Positions 1 to 7,559 of a stretch of 13,535 bases of DNA are shown one piece after another. The position numbers were made by a program, and so were the translations under genes. Location: NCBI GenBank assembly GCA_964647355.1, contig CAZYGK010000090.1, positions 1 to 13,535 on the forward strand, given 5' to 3'. The stretch is from SZUA-430 sp964647355 (lineage in GTDB: Bacteria; Pseudomonadota; Alphaproteobacteria; Micropepsales; Micropepsaceae). Within the stretch, counting starts at the first letter, position 1, and each line of letters starts with the position of its first letter. The notes below the pieces were generated by a model. The model did no database searches. It was given only the letters and a program-made list of their open reading frames with translations, and was not told where the DNA came from.

Positions 1-6
1 TCGTGA

Positions 7-1107
7 TCATTTCGCACCGTCCAGCAAACCGGTGAACCCGCTCGGCGCATGCGCACCGATGATCAGCTGCTCAAGCACGCCCTGCCCTTTGCGGACGAGC
101 CCGTTCGGCCCCGTCAGCGTCGCTTCGGAAAACGCCTGCACATGCAAATAGTGAAACTCGCTCTCGTTCACCTTCGCCGTCTCGATCGTGTCGTATCCGA
201 CCGCAAGCTCGCCGCGGAAGCGACCGTGCCCCCATTCGGGATGCGTATAGCCAAGCCCGCTCATATAGAAATTCCACTTCGGCTTGAGTTCGATCTTGTA
301 GTCGAGCCCCTCCGCGTCGCGCATCGAAATCGTCGCCGCCTTCGCGTGCCGGGTGCCCGACTTGAACGCGACGTCCGAACAGCACGACGCCATATGCGTG
401 ACCGCGCCTTCGCCCGTAGCCGCCATCACCGCATGCGTGTTCCATGGCTTGCCGTCGCCGTCCGCGTTGTTGTGATAGAGCGTGATCCGGTCGTCAAAAT
501 TCATCGGCGCCCACAGCCAATAAAATTGCGGCGCACGCGGCGGCGCGACGGGCTGCGAGTCCTGAGCGCCCACCGGCCGGATACCCCAGGAGCGGTCACG
601 CGTGCCCACATGCGCCGCGACGTCGATCCGCTTGCCCTTGACCTCGATCCAGCCTTCGTAGGTTCCGTTCTGTGTCAGCCGCGTGTAGTCCATCACCGTC
701 CGCGGGCCGACGCGATACGTGAAGCGCGGTTCCTCGATCGCGGCCGATCGCGCCCGAAACAGAATGTCGGCCGTGATCCCATGCTCGTTCTTCTCCACCC
801 GAACGCGAAGCGAGTGCAGCGGCTCGACCACGTCCACGGAAAGCGGCCCGACTCGCGTGTCCATCCGCTCCATGCCGAGCACGCGCGACACACGCAGATT
901 GTGCTGCACCCCGTCGGCGACGACGCAAAACGCCCCGTCCATCACGTTGAGCGCGGGATAGACGCCAAGCGCCACCGCGAAGAACGTCGCGCCGTCCGGC
1001 GTATAGCCGTTGAAGAAATAGCGGTCGTAGAAATTCCGATCCGTCCCCGCATAGGCGATCGGCTCCGGCGTCTGATGAATGGGATAGTCGTCGGCTTTGG
1101 TGAGCAT
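7..1107 (-). CDS. lipocalin-like protein of the DUF7064/DUF7065 type, function unknown
   Basis: The 366-residue product resembles the uncharacterised soluble proteins grouped as DUF7064/DUF7065, whose two-part beta-rich fold recalls the AttH/CrtC (hydroxyneurosporene hydratase) group. Visible hallmarks are an aromatic N-terminal segment with FYDRYFFNGY near residues 26-35, a strand-rich first half, the TRDRSWGIRP motif at about 169-178 and an aromatic stretch (QFYWLWAPMNF) near 194-204. There is no signal peptide or membrane helix, so it is probably cytoplasmic. I start at the ATG at 1107. The open frame continues upstream to 1428, but that part overlaps the hydrolase gene and reads as Arg/Gly-rich shadow sequence. 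A GTG 12 codons upstream (VRDFVIE) is an alternative start. It lies 77 bases downstream of the hydrolase on the same strand, probably in one operon. The stop is overlapped by an ATG (ATGA at 10-7), hinting at a coupled next gene. The reaction is unknown; the family match is from memory of its motifs. Confidence 0.72.
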   Translation of the reverse strand: MLTKADDYPIHQTPEPIAYAGTDRNFYDRYFFNGYTPDGATFFAVALGVYPALNVMDGAFCVVADGVQHNLRVSRVLGMERMDTRVGPLSVDVVEPLHSLRVRVEKNEHGITADILFRARSAAIEEPRFTYRVGPRTVMDYTRLTQNGTYEGWIEVKGKRIDVAAHVGTRDRSWGIRPVGAQDSQPVAPPRAPQFYWLWAPMNFDDRITLYHNNADGDGKPWNTHAVMAATGEGAVTHMASCCSDVAFKSGTRHAKAATISMRDAEGLDYKIELKPKWNFYMSGLGYTHPEWGHGRFRGELAVGYDTIETAKVNESEFHYLHVQAFSEATLTGPNGLVRKGQGVLEQLIIGAHAPSGFTGLLDGAK

Positions 1108-1184
1108 GGCGCGCGAACTTTCAATGACGAAGTCGCGCACCTTGGCGCGACCCGGCCGCCGATGCAATCGCCCAGACGCCAACC

Positions 1185-2156
1185 CTACGGCAGCGAGTAC
1201 ACCATCTTGAGGAACAACCGCACATCGCGTGCAGAACGCTCCGCCAAGTCCTCCTGCAGGATATGTCCACCGTCGTCGTAGACGATGAGCTGCGCCCCTG
1301 GTATCGCGCCCTTCAGAAGCTCCGCCGCCTCGACAGGAATGAGCTTGTCTTGCCGCCCCCACAGGACGAGCGCCGGGACCTTGATCTGACCGAGATTGCC
1401 CCGCATGAACCGGTCCTCCGCACGCCAATAGTCGAGCCCCATCCGGAAACGCTTGCGCGTTGCCGCGCGAATCGCGGGCTCACGGTTCAGCTCCCAGTAC
1501 CGGTCGATCATCGCGTCCGTCACCAACGCTTGGTTCGCAAACGATGCCTTCAGCGTCGCCTCCGCAATCGGCCGCCCCGGAATGAGGCGCAAGAACTCGC
1601 GCAAGCCCGGCGCCGACATGATGCGAAAGAAGGCCGGTGGCTCCGGCATCTTCGGCGGAAAAATCCCGCCGCCGTCAATCGGCAGAACCGCGGCGGCCTT
1701 GAGCGGATACTTGAGCGCGAAGCGCAGCGCCACGTGGGCCCCCATGGAATTCCCGCCGATCGCAAACCGCGGCAAGGCGAGTTGCGCCACAAAGCGGTCG
1801 ACGAAGTCCGCCATCCCTTCCGCCGAAAGCGGATAGTCGTCCGGCACGACGGTGAGCCCGCGTCCCGGGAGGTCGACCGTAACGATCCGGAACTGATCGC
1901 CGAGAAGCTTGACCCACGGCTCCCACGTGTGCAGCGACGCATTCGATCCGTGCAGCAACACGACCACCGGACCGCGCGCATTCCCCTGATCGCGAAAATG
2001 GGCAGTGATCCCATTGCCGAGATCCGCGTACTGCGATGGCGCCTGCCCGTACCTCTTGACCAGATACTCGCGCGGGACTGACGGATCGCCCAAAAACAAG
2101 AAAGCGAGCGCAATCAGCGCCGCGACAATCCCCACGATCCAAAGCAGAATGCGCAT
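1185..2156 (-). CDS. membrane-anchored alpha/beta hydrolase (serine nucleophile)
   Basis: A 323-residue alpha/beta hydrolase with one N-terminal hydrophobic helix (residues 3-22) and no clear cleavage site, so it is probably anchored in the inner membrane with its catalytic domain outside the cytoplasm. Visible elements are the oxyanion-side HG at 69-70, a DLPGRG turn at 95-100, the nucleophile elbow GNSMG with Ser137, a likely acid Asp270 in GRQDKL, and the base His298 in GGHILQEDL. The triad is complete and in the usual order. The middle segment (about 160-245) would be the lid that sets specificity. The ATG at 2156 is preceded by GGAGAG at good spacing. It heads the minus-strand pair with the DUF7064-type gene and is divergent from the DUF423 gene. 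The substrate cannot be read from the sequence; esterase or C-C hydrolase activity are both possible. Confidence 0.88.
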   Translation of the reverse strand: MRILLWIVGIVAALIALAFLFLGDPSVPREYLVKRYGQAPSQYADLGNGITAHFRDQGNARGPVVVLLHGSNASLHTWEPWVKLLGDQFRIVTVDLPGRGLTVVPDDYPLSAEGMADFVDRFVAQLALPRFAIGGNSMGAHVALRFALKYPLKAAAVLPIDGGGIFPPKMPEPPAFFRIMSAPGLREFLRLIPGRPIAEATLKASFANQALVTDAMIDRYWELNREPAIRAATRKRFRMGLDYWRAEDRFMRGNLGQIKVPALVLWGRQDKLIPVEAAELLKGAIPGAQLIVYDDGGHILQEDLAERSARDVRLFLKMVYSLP

Positions 2157-2204
2157 ACCGTCTCTCCAGCCGCCGTCAGCTTGGCGCGCTGGGGCCTGAT
2201 GCGC

Positions 2205-2212
2205 AATACAAT
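2205..2212 (+). promoter_or_regulatory. candidate -10 element for the DUF423 gene
   Basis: TACAAT at 2207-2212 matches five of six bases of a sigma-70 -10 box and lies about 42 bases before the ATG at 2254. The best upstream partner, TTGGCG at 2181-2186, is 20 bases away, which is longer than ideal, so the -35 is weak. The 97-base divergent gap must hold promoters for both neighbours. I found no convincing minus-strand pair. Confidence 0.3.
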
Positions 2213-2253
2213 CGACCGCAGTTACGCCGTTGATTCCTCAAGGAAACCTCACC

Positions 2254-2634
2254 ATGACCCGATTTTGGCTCGTTGCAGGCGCCCTGAACATGCTCTTCGC
2301 CCTCATCGTCGCCGCCGCCGTCGGCCACCGGCTCGAGGGCGAGTACGTGCCCGTCATCCGCGCCATCTTCGATACGGCGCGCGAGATGCACTTCGTTCAC
2401 GCCCTGGCGCTGACCGCGGTCGGGATCTTGAGCGCCCAGTTCGGACGCAGATTGCTCCTCGATCTCGCGGGCGCAGCCTTCCTCGCCGGCATTGTATTCT
2501 TCTGTGGCGGCATCTACGCCGCCTTCGGGCCGAACGCTGCCGGCGTCAAGCCGCTGATCCCGGTCGGCGGCGCGAGCCTGATGCTGGGATGGGCGTTGTT
2601 CGCCGCCGCGGCGTTGTTCTTGAAGCCGAAATGA
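2254..2634 (+). CDS. DUF423 family small membrane protein (YgdD/TMEM256-like)
   Basis: A 126-residue, very hydrophobic protein with four predicted transmembrane helices (about 3-22, 47-63, 67-90 and 98-122). It matches the DUF423 family (E. coli YgdD, eukaryotic TMEM256). The family's conserved histidine segment appears as FVHALAL in helix 2, followed by GIVFFCGGIYA in helix 3 and the C-terminal signature IPVGGASLMLGWAL in helix 4. The family's biochemical role is not established. I chose the ATG at 2254 because AAGGAAA at 2240-2246 lies seven bases upstream; a TTG at 2230 in the same frame is less likely. It stands alone on the plus strand, divergent from the hydrolase at 2156 and convergent with the M61 peptidase. 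A hairpin follows its stop. Confidence 0.86.
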   Translation: MTRFWLVAGALNMLFALIVAAAVGHRLEGEYVPVIRAIFDTAREMHFVHALALTAVGILSAQFGRRLLLDLAGAAFLAGIVFFCGGIYAAFGPNAAGVKPLIPVGGASLMLGWALFAAAALFLKPK

Positions 2635-2647
2635 ACAAGTCGCGGGC

Positions 2648-2665
2648 GGTCCGCCTTCGCGGACC
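2648..2665. terminator. hairpin between convergent genes, likely bidirectional terminator
   Basis: GGTCCGC and GCGGACC form a perfect 7-base-pair stem closed by a CTTC loop. It lies 13 bases after the DUF423 stop and 34 bases past the M61 peptidase stop on the other strand. No T-tract follows on either side, so intrinsic termination is plausible but not certain. Confidence 0.5.
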
Positions 2666-2699
2666 ATCTGAGCGATTGGAAATTCCCGACAACGACGGC

Positions 2700-4412
2700 C
2701 TACACGCCACCCAACCGCGCTGCACAAGCTTTGCGCTCCGCCTCCGTCATACCGGCCTTCAGCGTGAACTCCTGCATTGTAATGCGCGCCTTGCCCTCGG
2801 GCTGATACGTGATCACCCGCTCAACTCCGTTGTCGAGCACCCGGTAGCTGAGCGGCACACGGCTGTCGCCCGTCTTGCCCGCCTCGCGCTTTAGCAACTG
2901 CATGCCGTTGCGCAAGCCCGCGCGATAGCCCGGACTGTCTTCGCGCAGGCCCGCGATCTTGTCGCCGTTCGCCGCCGTCTGTTCCGGATCGAACCCGCGA
3001 TCGAACGCAGCCAGATCGAGCGTCGCAATGGTGCCGCACGGTGCGAACACTTCGGCGGGAAGCAGTACGGCCTCGCCCTTCTCGACATACCGCGTCATGT
3101 CTTCGCCCATATCGACGCCCGCGCGCTTCATCTCCTCGACCAGAAGCTGCGAGGCAAGCGGCGGCTTTGCGGGTCCAGCCGCACGGGCCTTCATCGCAAG
3201 CACGACATCGTCGAGGTCGCGCTCGCCCTTCGTCGCGGCGCGCAGCTTGTGATCCCACACCGTGGCCAACAACTGACCCCGCTGGTAAGGCAGTTTGCCC
3301 ACGTATGGATCGTTCCAAAAGTCGGCGACGATCCGGCTGTTCGGCGCAGTCCGCACCGGCGAATTCGCGAACGCGAACAACATGTCGTTGAGGCCGCTGA
3401 CGAAGTCCTCGATCGACCATATCCCGTCGCGCACCAAGAGCCTTCCCGTGTAGAAGTCGGTGAAGCCTTCGGACAGCCAATAGTCCCGCGCCTCGTTGCG
3501 CTCGTTGCCGGCCTCCGGTTCGGGCAGCGAACCGATTCGCCGCGGTATCCAGGTGTGCAAGTGCTCATGTGCCAGAATCTGGTTCAGCACGACGCTGTCA
3601 GCGTTGTCGGTCGCAAAGAACGCGAAGGCGTCGCCGCGTCCGGTGCCGCCCAGCGACCGGCTACCGGGCTTCGTCTCGAGCGGTATGACGGTGACGAGAT
3701 AGGGCTCGTCCGGATCGCGCCAGAATGCGTGATGCGACGCGATGATCGGCTGCAATCGGGCTAGGAAGGCGTCGTCCGTGAACGACCACTTTCCGCGAAT
3801 GGCAACGCGCACGAACCCGCGCTTCAAGACGCGAAAGTCGCCGCCGACCAAGACGCTCTCGATGACGTCGCCAAGCACGATTTTGCGTCCGGCTCTCGCG
3901 TGCTCCAGATCCGATGCAAAGGACCAGCCGCGCGGCAGCCCCGTCGCGGCGAATGAAGCCGGCACGCTTTCGCCGCGGCCGTCCGGATAGGCGAAGATCG
4001 CATTCCCAAGCACGTGAAAGTAATCAGGCTGCACGACGGGCCGGTACTCGTTGTCGCCGGTCACCGCCGGGACACCAGGCCAATACTGCACGACGCGATA
4101 GCGCACACGAAGGTCCGTGCCCGGCGTATGGCGCACAACCCGCTTCTCCGGTGCAGGCGTCTCCACCGCGACGCCCTTGCCGTCCACCTTGAAGTCGCGA
4201 ACACCCTGATAGAGTTGCGTCTTGCCGCCCCATTCGTTCGGCAGCAACACGACAGTTTCGCCGTCCGCCTCGCCCTTGAAGCGCACCTCGATCGCGAGCG
4301 CTTCTAGCTTCCCCTTCGCCATCACCGGAGCAAGCGTATAGCGAACCGTATCGTCCGCGGCGGCCCCAGCTGCCAAAGCAAGCGAAAGCCCAATGAGTGT
4401 TGCGATGCGCAT
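2700..4412 (-). CDS. exported M61-family metallopeptidase (glycyl aminopeptidase-like) with PDZ-like tail
   Basis: The 570-residue product begins with a signal peptide (hydrophobic residues 4-17, Ala-rich cleavage region near 15-20), so it is periplasmic or secreted. Residues 20-200 fit the N-terminal beta domain of M61 peptidases. The catalytic domain carries the zinc motif HEHLHTW, with His282, Glu283 and His286. The third ligand Glu315 lies in YWLSEGFTDFYTG, at the usual distance. The segment SRSLGGTGRGDAFAFFAT (251-268) occupies the place of the family's substrate-binding glycine loop. Residues about 485-545 (EDSPGYRAGLRNGMQL) look like a PDZ domain. M61 enzymes are zinc aminopeptidases preferring N-terminal Gly or Ala. 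The ATG at 4412 has a strong GGAGGGG just upstream; an in-frame start at 4466 would bury the signal peptide. Monocistronic, divergent from the FAD oxidoreductase gene. Family call is firm; substrate is unknown. Confidence 0.9.
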   Translation of the reverse strand: MRIATLIGLSLALAAGAAADDTVRYTLAPVMAKGKLEALAIEVRFKGEADGETVVLLPNEWGGKTQLYQGVRDFKVDGKGVAVETPAPEKRVVRHTPGTDLRVRYRVVQYWPGVPAVTGDNEYRPVVQPDYFHVLGNAIFAYPDGRGESVPASFAATGLPRGWSFASDLEHARAGRKIVLGDVIESVLVGGDFRVLKRGFVRVAIRGKWSFTDDAFLARLQPIIASHHAFWRDPDEPYLVTVIPLETKPGSRSLGGTGRGDAFAFFATDNADSVVLNQILAHEHLHTWIPRRIGSLPEPEAGNERNEARDYWLSEGFTDFYTGRLLVRDGIWSIEDFVSGLNDMLFAFANSPVRTAPNSRIVADFWNDPYVGKLPYQRGQLLATVWDHKLRAATKGERDLDDVVLAMKARAAGPAKPPLASQLLVEEMKRAGVDMGEDMTRYVEKGEAVLLPAEVFAPCGTIATLDLAAFDRGFDPEQTAANGDKIAGLREDSPGYRAGLRNGMQLLKREAGKTGDSRVPLSYRVLDNGVERVITYQPEGKARITMQEFTLKAGMTEAERKACAARLGGV

Positions 4413-4512
4413 TGATCCCCTCCGTCGGCGCGATGAAAGCCGCCTGCCCCTGCCACTGCAACTCAATTTCCATTCATCAACACCGCATTTCCGCAGCGTC
4501 GCAGCAAGCCCC

Positions 4513-4540
4513 TCGACAGGCCGCCCCGATCCGCTACATC
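4513..4540 (+). promoter_or_regulatory. weak candidate promoter for the FAD oxidoreductase gene
   Basis: TCGACA (4513-4518, one mismatch to TTGACA) is followed after 16 bases by TACATC (4535-4540), a poor -10. It lies in the 165-base divergent gap between the M61 peptidase and the oxidoreductase. Nothing else in the gap looks better on the plus strand, and I see no second gene or RNA there. Confidence 0.25.
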
Positions 4541-4577
4541 TACCCCATTCGCTATTTGCTTATGGGACGAGAGTTGC

Positions 4578-6044
4578 ATGACCGACCGCATTGTGGTCGT
4601 CGGTGCCGGTATCGCCGGATTGGGGACCGCCATGGCGCTAGCCCGGGACGACAGAGAAATTGTGGTCGTCGACCGCGACCCAGCCCCGCCGCCGAACGTC
4701 GAAACCGCGTTCGAAACCTGGGAGCGCAAAGGTGTCACGCAGCTCCGCCACAGTCACGTCTTCTTGGGTTGCCTCGTCACGCTGATCCGCGACAAGCACC
4801 CGCGCCTGCACGATATGTTGCACAAAGCCGGCGCCCGCGAGATCGACTGCGAGGCAAGCCTGCCGCCGGCGCTCAGGGAAAAATACGTTCCGGCCGACGG
4901 CGATCGCGACCTTGCGTTCCTATTCTCACGCCGCACAACGCTGGAACACACGATCCGCGGCTATGTGGAATCTCTCCTCGGCGTGCGCTTCGTCACCAGC
5001 ACGATCGTGCGCGACGTCATCCTCGACAAATCGGGCAAGACACCGGTGATCAAAGGCGTCCGCATCGAGCGCGACGGCGGCGCCGCGGAAGACCTGACCG
5101 CATCCGCCGTCGTCGATGCCGGCGGCCGCACGACGATCTTGACCGACCGCTTGCGCGAGGCCGGCGTGACGATCGACGAAGAGTCGAGCCCCGCGGGCAT
5201 CCTCTACTTCACGCGCCACTACCGCCTGCGCGAAGGCCAGGACGAGCCGCCGCGCGACAACATCCCCGGCGCAGGCGATCTCGGCTACATCAAGTACGGC
5301 GTCTTTAACGCCGACAACCGCCACTTCTCGATCACGCTCGCCGTGCCGGAAATCGAAAGCGAGTTACGCACCGCAACGTTCAACCCGGCGACGTTCGACG
5401 CGATCTGCAATCGGATCCCCGGCATGGCGCGCTGGATCGATCCCGTCCGCGCCGAGCCGGTGACGAAGGTCTTCGGCATGGGTAATCTGCACAATGTCTG
5501 GCGCCATTTCGTGAAGGCGGGCGAACCGGTCGTGCTGAACTACTTCGCCGTCGGCGACAGTTCGATCCGCACGAATCCGCTGTACGGGCGCGGCTGTTCG
5601 ATCGCCACCCTTCACGCGCACATGCTGGGCGACGTGATGAACGAAACGACGGATCCGCGCGCCCGCGCGCTCGCCTTCGCCAAGCGCACGCGGAAGGAAA
5701 TTCGCCCGTTCTGGGACGCGCTCAAGAAGCAGGATCTGGGCGCGATCCGCCGAGCCAAAAACGAACAGAACCCCGCCTACAAGCCGCGCCTCAAAGCGCG
5801 CTTGATCAAGAGCTTCGCCGAGGACGCCGTCGGCCCGGCAACGCGCACCGACCTTGGCGTCTTTCGCGCGATCATGCGCGGCTTCCACATGCTGGCCGCA
5901 CCGACCGCCTGGCTCGGCCACCCCCCCATCGTCTGGCGCGTTCTAATGACGTGGCTGACGCCGAAGTCGAAAAAGCCCTACCCCCCGAAGCTCGGCCCCG
6001 AGCGTAAGGAGATGCTCGAAGCCTTAGGCCTCAAAACCGCTTGA
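4578..6044 (+). CDS. FAD-dependent oxidoreductase (aromatic-hydroxylase / geranylgeranyl-reductase-like)
   Basis: A 488-residue flavoprotein. The Rossmann FAD motif GAGIAG is at 9-14, with the ribose-binding acid Asp32 at the end of strand 2 (VVVDRD). A second FAD signature, VVDAGGR, lies at 178-184. The GD motif that contacts the pyrophosphate and ribityl chain is at 326-327 in VGDSSIRTNPLYGRGCS, and the following G-x-G is typical of group A flavoprotein monooxygenases and geranylgeranyl reductases. RHSHVFLG (57-64) fits the FAD/NAD-binding subfamily often labelled polyprenyl-methoxyphenol hydroxylase-like. There is no signal peptide. The C-terminal 120 residues are basic. Expected chemistry is hydroxylation, epoxidation or double-bond reduction of a hydrophobic substrate; which one cannot be told. 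The ribosome site before the ATG is weak. The stop is 8 bases from an epoxide-hydrolase-type gene, so the two probably act on one pathway. Confidence 0.83.
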   Translation: MTDRIVVVGAGIAGLGTAMALARDDREIVVVDRDPAPPPNVETAFETWERKGVTQLRHSHVFLGCLVTLIRDKHPRLHDMLHKAGAREIDCEASLPPALREKYVPADGDRDLAFLFSRRTTLEHTIRGYVESLLGVRFVTSTIVRDVILDKSGKTPVIKGVRIERDGGAAEDLTASAVVDAGGRTTILTDRLREAGVTIDEESSPAGILYFTRHYRLREGQDEPPRDNIPGAGDLGYIKYGVFNADNRHFSITLAVPEIESELRTATFNPATFDAICNRIPGMARWIDPVRAEPVTKVFGMGNLHNVWRHFVKAGEPVVLNYFAVGDSSIRTNPLYGRGCSIATLHAHMLGDVMNETTDPRARALAFAKRTRKEIRPFWDALKKQDLGAIRRAKNEQNPAYKPRLKARLIKSFAEDAVGPATRTDLGVFRAIMRGFHMLAAPTAWLGHPPIVWRVLMTWLTPKSKKPYPPKLGPERKEMLEALGLKTA

Positions 6045-6052
6045 GAGACACC

Positions 6053-7015
6053 ATGACGATCAATTGGAACGCACCGCGCTACGTCGAAACGAACGGCATC
6101 CGCATGGCCGTCTACGAACAAGGCAAAGGCGTACCGGTCGTCATGTGCCACGGCTTTCCCGAACTCGCCTATTCCTGGCGCCACCAGATCCCGGCGATCG
6201 CAAACGCCGGCTTCCACGCGATCGCGCCCGATCAGCGCGGCTACGGCCTGACCGACCGCCCGCCCGCTATCGAAGACTACGACATCAAACACCTAACCGG
6301 CGATCTCGTCGGCATGCTCGACGCGATGAAGATCGAGAGAGCCGTCTTCGTCGGCCACGATTGGGGCGGCTTCGTTGTGTGGCAGATGCCGCTCTTGCAC
6401 CCGAGCCGCGTCGCCGGCGTCATCGGCGTCAACACGCCGTTCATGCCGCGCGCGCCGATGGACCCGATCGCGCTCATGCGCATGGCTTACGGCGAGGAGA
6501 TGTACATCGTCTTCTTCCAAAAGCCGGGCGTCGCCGACGCGCTGCTGGGCCGCGATCCGGCAAAGACGCTCCGCCTCTTCTATCGCAAGTCCGGCATAAC
6601 GCTCGAAGAGTTCGACAAACGCCCGGCCGAGGAAAAGAACTTCGCCCTCGCCCGCGCTTTCGATGTCGACGAAAGCCTCTGGCCCGGCAAAGTCCTGCTG
6701 ACCCCCGAAGAACTCGAAGTCTATCGCAGCGCCTTCGCGCGCACCGGTTTCACCGGCGGCATCAACTGGTACCGCAACTTCACGCGCAACTGGCAAGCCT
6801 CCGAAGGCGTCGAGCAGAAAGTGAACGTGCCGTGCCTGATGGTCATGGCCGCCAACGACGTCGTGCTCCGCCCCTCGCTCGCCGACGGCATGGAGGCCTA
6901 CGTATCGGACCTCGAGAAACACCTGATCAAGGACTGCGGCCACTGGACCCAGGCCGAAAAGCCCGACGAGTTGAACCGCGTCATCGTCGACTGGCTGAAA
7001 CGCCGCTTCGGTTAA
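6053..7015 (+). CDS. epoxide hydrolase-type alpha/beta hydrolase
   Basis: The 320-residue product has the full set of alpha/beta-fold epoxide hydrolase residues. The oxyanion motif HGFPE is at 33-37. The nucleophile elbow is GHDWGG with Asp103, not Ser, which marks enzymes that form an alkyl-enzyme ester. A likely acid is Asp269 in AANDVVL and the base is His297 in CGHWTQAEKP. Candidate ring-opening tyrosines are Tyr151 in the cap and Tyr240 in INWYRNF. GHDWGG with two cap tyrosines favours an epoxide hydrolase over a haloalkane or fluoroacetate dehalogenase, which share the Asp nucleophile. No signal peptide, so cytoplasmic. The start is the ATG at 6053, with GAGAGA just upstream. The gap from the FAD oxidoreductase stop is 8 bases, pointing to a shared transcript and perhaps an oxidation-then-hydrolysis pair. 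Confidence 0.88.
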   Translation: MTINWNAPRYVETNGIRMAVYEQGKGVPVVMCHGFPELAYSWRHQIPAIANAGFHAIAPDQRGYGLTDRPPAIEDYDIKHLTGDLVGMLDAMKIERAVFVGHDWGGFVVWQMPLLHPSRVAGVIGVNTPFMPRAPMDPIALMRMAYGEEMYIVFFQKPGVADALLGRDPAKTLRLFYRKSGITLEEFDKRPAEEKNFALARAFDVDESLWPGKVLLTPEELEVYRSAFARTGFTGGINWYRNFTRNWQASEGVEQKVNVPCLMVMAANDVVLRPSLADGMEAYVSDLEKHLIKDCGHWTQAEKPDELNRVIVDWLKRRFG

Positions 7016-7034
7016 GCCTAAGTCGCGCCCCACT

Positions 7035-7063
7035 TTGCCGGCGTTTTGACCTCGCGCTATCAT
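7035..7063 (+). promoter_or_regulatory. candidate sigma-70 promoter for the ABA4-like gene
   Basis: TTGCCG (7035-7040) and TATCAT (7058-7063) are separated by exactly 17 bases. Transcription would start near 7070, giving a leader of about 28 bases before the ATG at 7098. This would let the gene be expressed apart from the upstream oxidoreductase and epoxide hydrolase pair. Confidence 0.4.
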
Positions 7064-7097
7064 CGGTCGCGAGTCACCAACGCGTGCGAGCGACACC

Positions 7098-7559
7098 ATG
7101 CCCACGATCACACCTGACGACCTCTATCTGGCGCTGAACTACGGCGTGATGCCGTTCTGGGCGCTGATCATTTTCCTGCCGTTCTTGAAGATCACCGACA
7201 CGTTGGTTCACTCGGTCTTCGCGCCTATCGTCTTGGGCGTCACCTACACCTGGCTGCTCGCCAACGTCATGGGCGGCGTCGTGCAAATGCCGGAGGGCGC
7301 AGGCTTTGCCTCGCTCGACGCCCTGATGCTGACGTTCTCGACCAAGGAAGCCGTCGTCGCCGGCTGGGCGCACTACATCGTCTTCGATTTGTTTGTCGGC
7401 GCCTGGATCGCGCGCGATGCACAACGCGTTGGCATAAGCCCGTTCATCGTGGCACCCGCGCTGCTCCTGACCTTCGTCGTCGGCCCCATCGGCCTCTTGA
7501 GCTACGTAATGTTGCGCGGCATCTCCGGCCGCGGCGGCTGGAGCCTGTTCGAGGGCTAA
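7098..7559 (+). CDS. ABA4-like (DUF4281) integral membrane protein
   Basis: A 153-residue protein with four predicted transmembrane helices (about 15-31, 39-58, 88-105 and 115-139). It fits the ABA DEFICIENT 4-like family (DUF4281). The signature WAHYIVFDLFVGAW at 90-103, a charged break (ARDAQR), then LLLTFVVGPIGLLSY at 122-136 are the family's most recognisable parts. Plant ABA4 is needed for conversion of violaxanthin to neoxanthin; bacterial members have no settled role. The ATG at 7098 has only a weak GAG upstream. It follows the epoxide hydrolase by 82 bases on the same strand and may have its own promoter. Its stop overlaps that of the convergent dehydrogenase by four bases, leaving no room for a terminator. 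Family call is fairly sure; carotenoid involvement here is only a suggestion. Confidence 0.82.
   Translation: MPTITPDDLYLALNYGVMPFWALIIFLPFLKITDTLVHSVFAPIVLGVTYTWLLANVMGGVVQMPEGAGFASLDALMLTFSTKEAVVAGWAHYIVFDLFVGAWIARDAQRVGISPFIVAPALLLTFVVGPIGLLSYVMLRGISGRGGWSLFEG

Noticed and set aside
49..1281. Plus-strand open frame of 410 codons opposite the DUF7064-type gene
   Set aside because: The translation is Arg/His/Pro-rich without domains and is fully antisense to a gene with recognisable motifs. Long shadow frames are expected at this G+C content.
1108..1428. Upstream in-frame extension of the DUF7064-type gene by 107 codons
   Set aside because: It would overlap the hydrolase gene by 244 bases, and its translation is Gly/Arg-rich shadow sequence. 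The family-like part begins after the ATG at 1107.
2176..2727. Minus-strand frame of 183 codons opposite the DUF423 gene
   Set aside because: It is antisense to a clear DUF423 protein and has polar low-complexity content. The DUF423 gene also has a good ribosome site.
4397..5308. Plus-strand open frame of 303 codons overlapping the FAD oxidoreductase
   Set aside because: It is an out-of-frame reading of the flavoprotein with very high Arg and Pro content and no motif.
6053..7015. Haloalkane or fluoroacetate dehalogenase identity for the Asp-nucleophile hydrolase
   Set aside because: The nucleophile elbow is GHDWGG with two candidate cap tyrosines, which fits epoxide hydrolases better. Dehalogenase activity is not excluded but is less likely.
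7045..7063. TTGACC at 7045-7050 as the -35 for the ABA4-like gene
   Set aside because: It lies only seven bases from TATCAT; the TTGCCG at 7035 has the correct 17-base spacing.
6064..7137. Plus-strand open frame of 357 codons across the epoxide hydrolase
   Set aside because: Arg-rich shadow of the true frame, which carries an intact hydrolase catalytic set.
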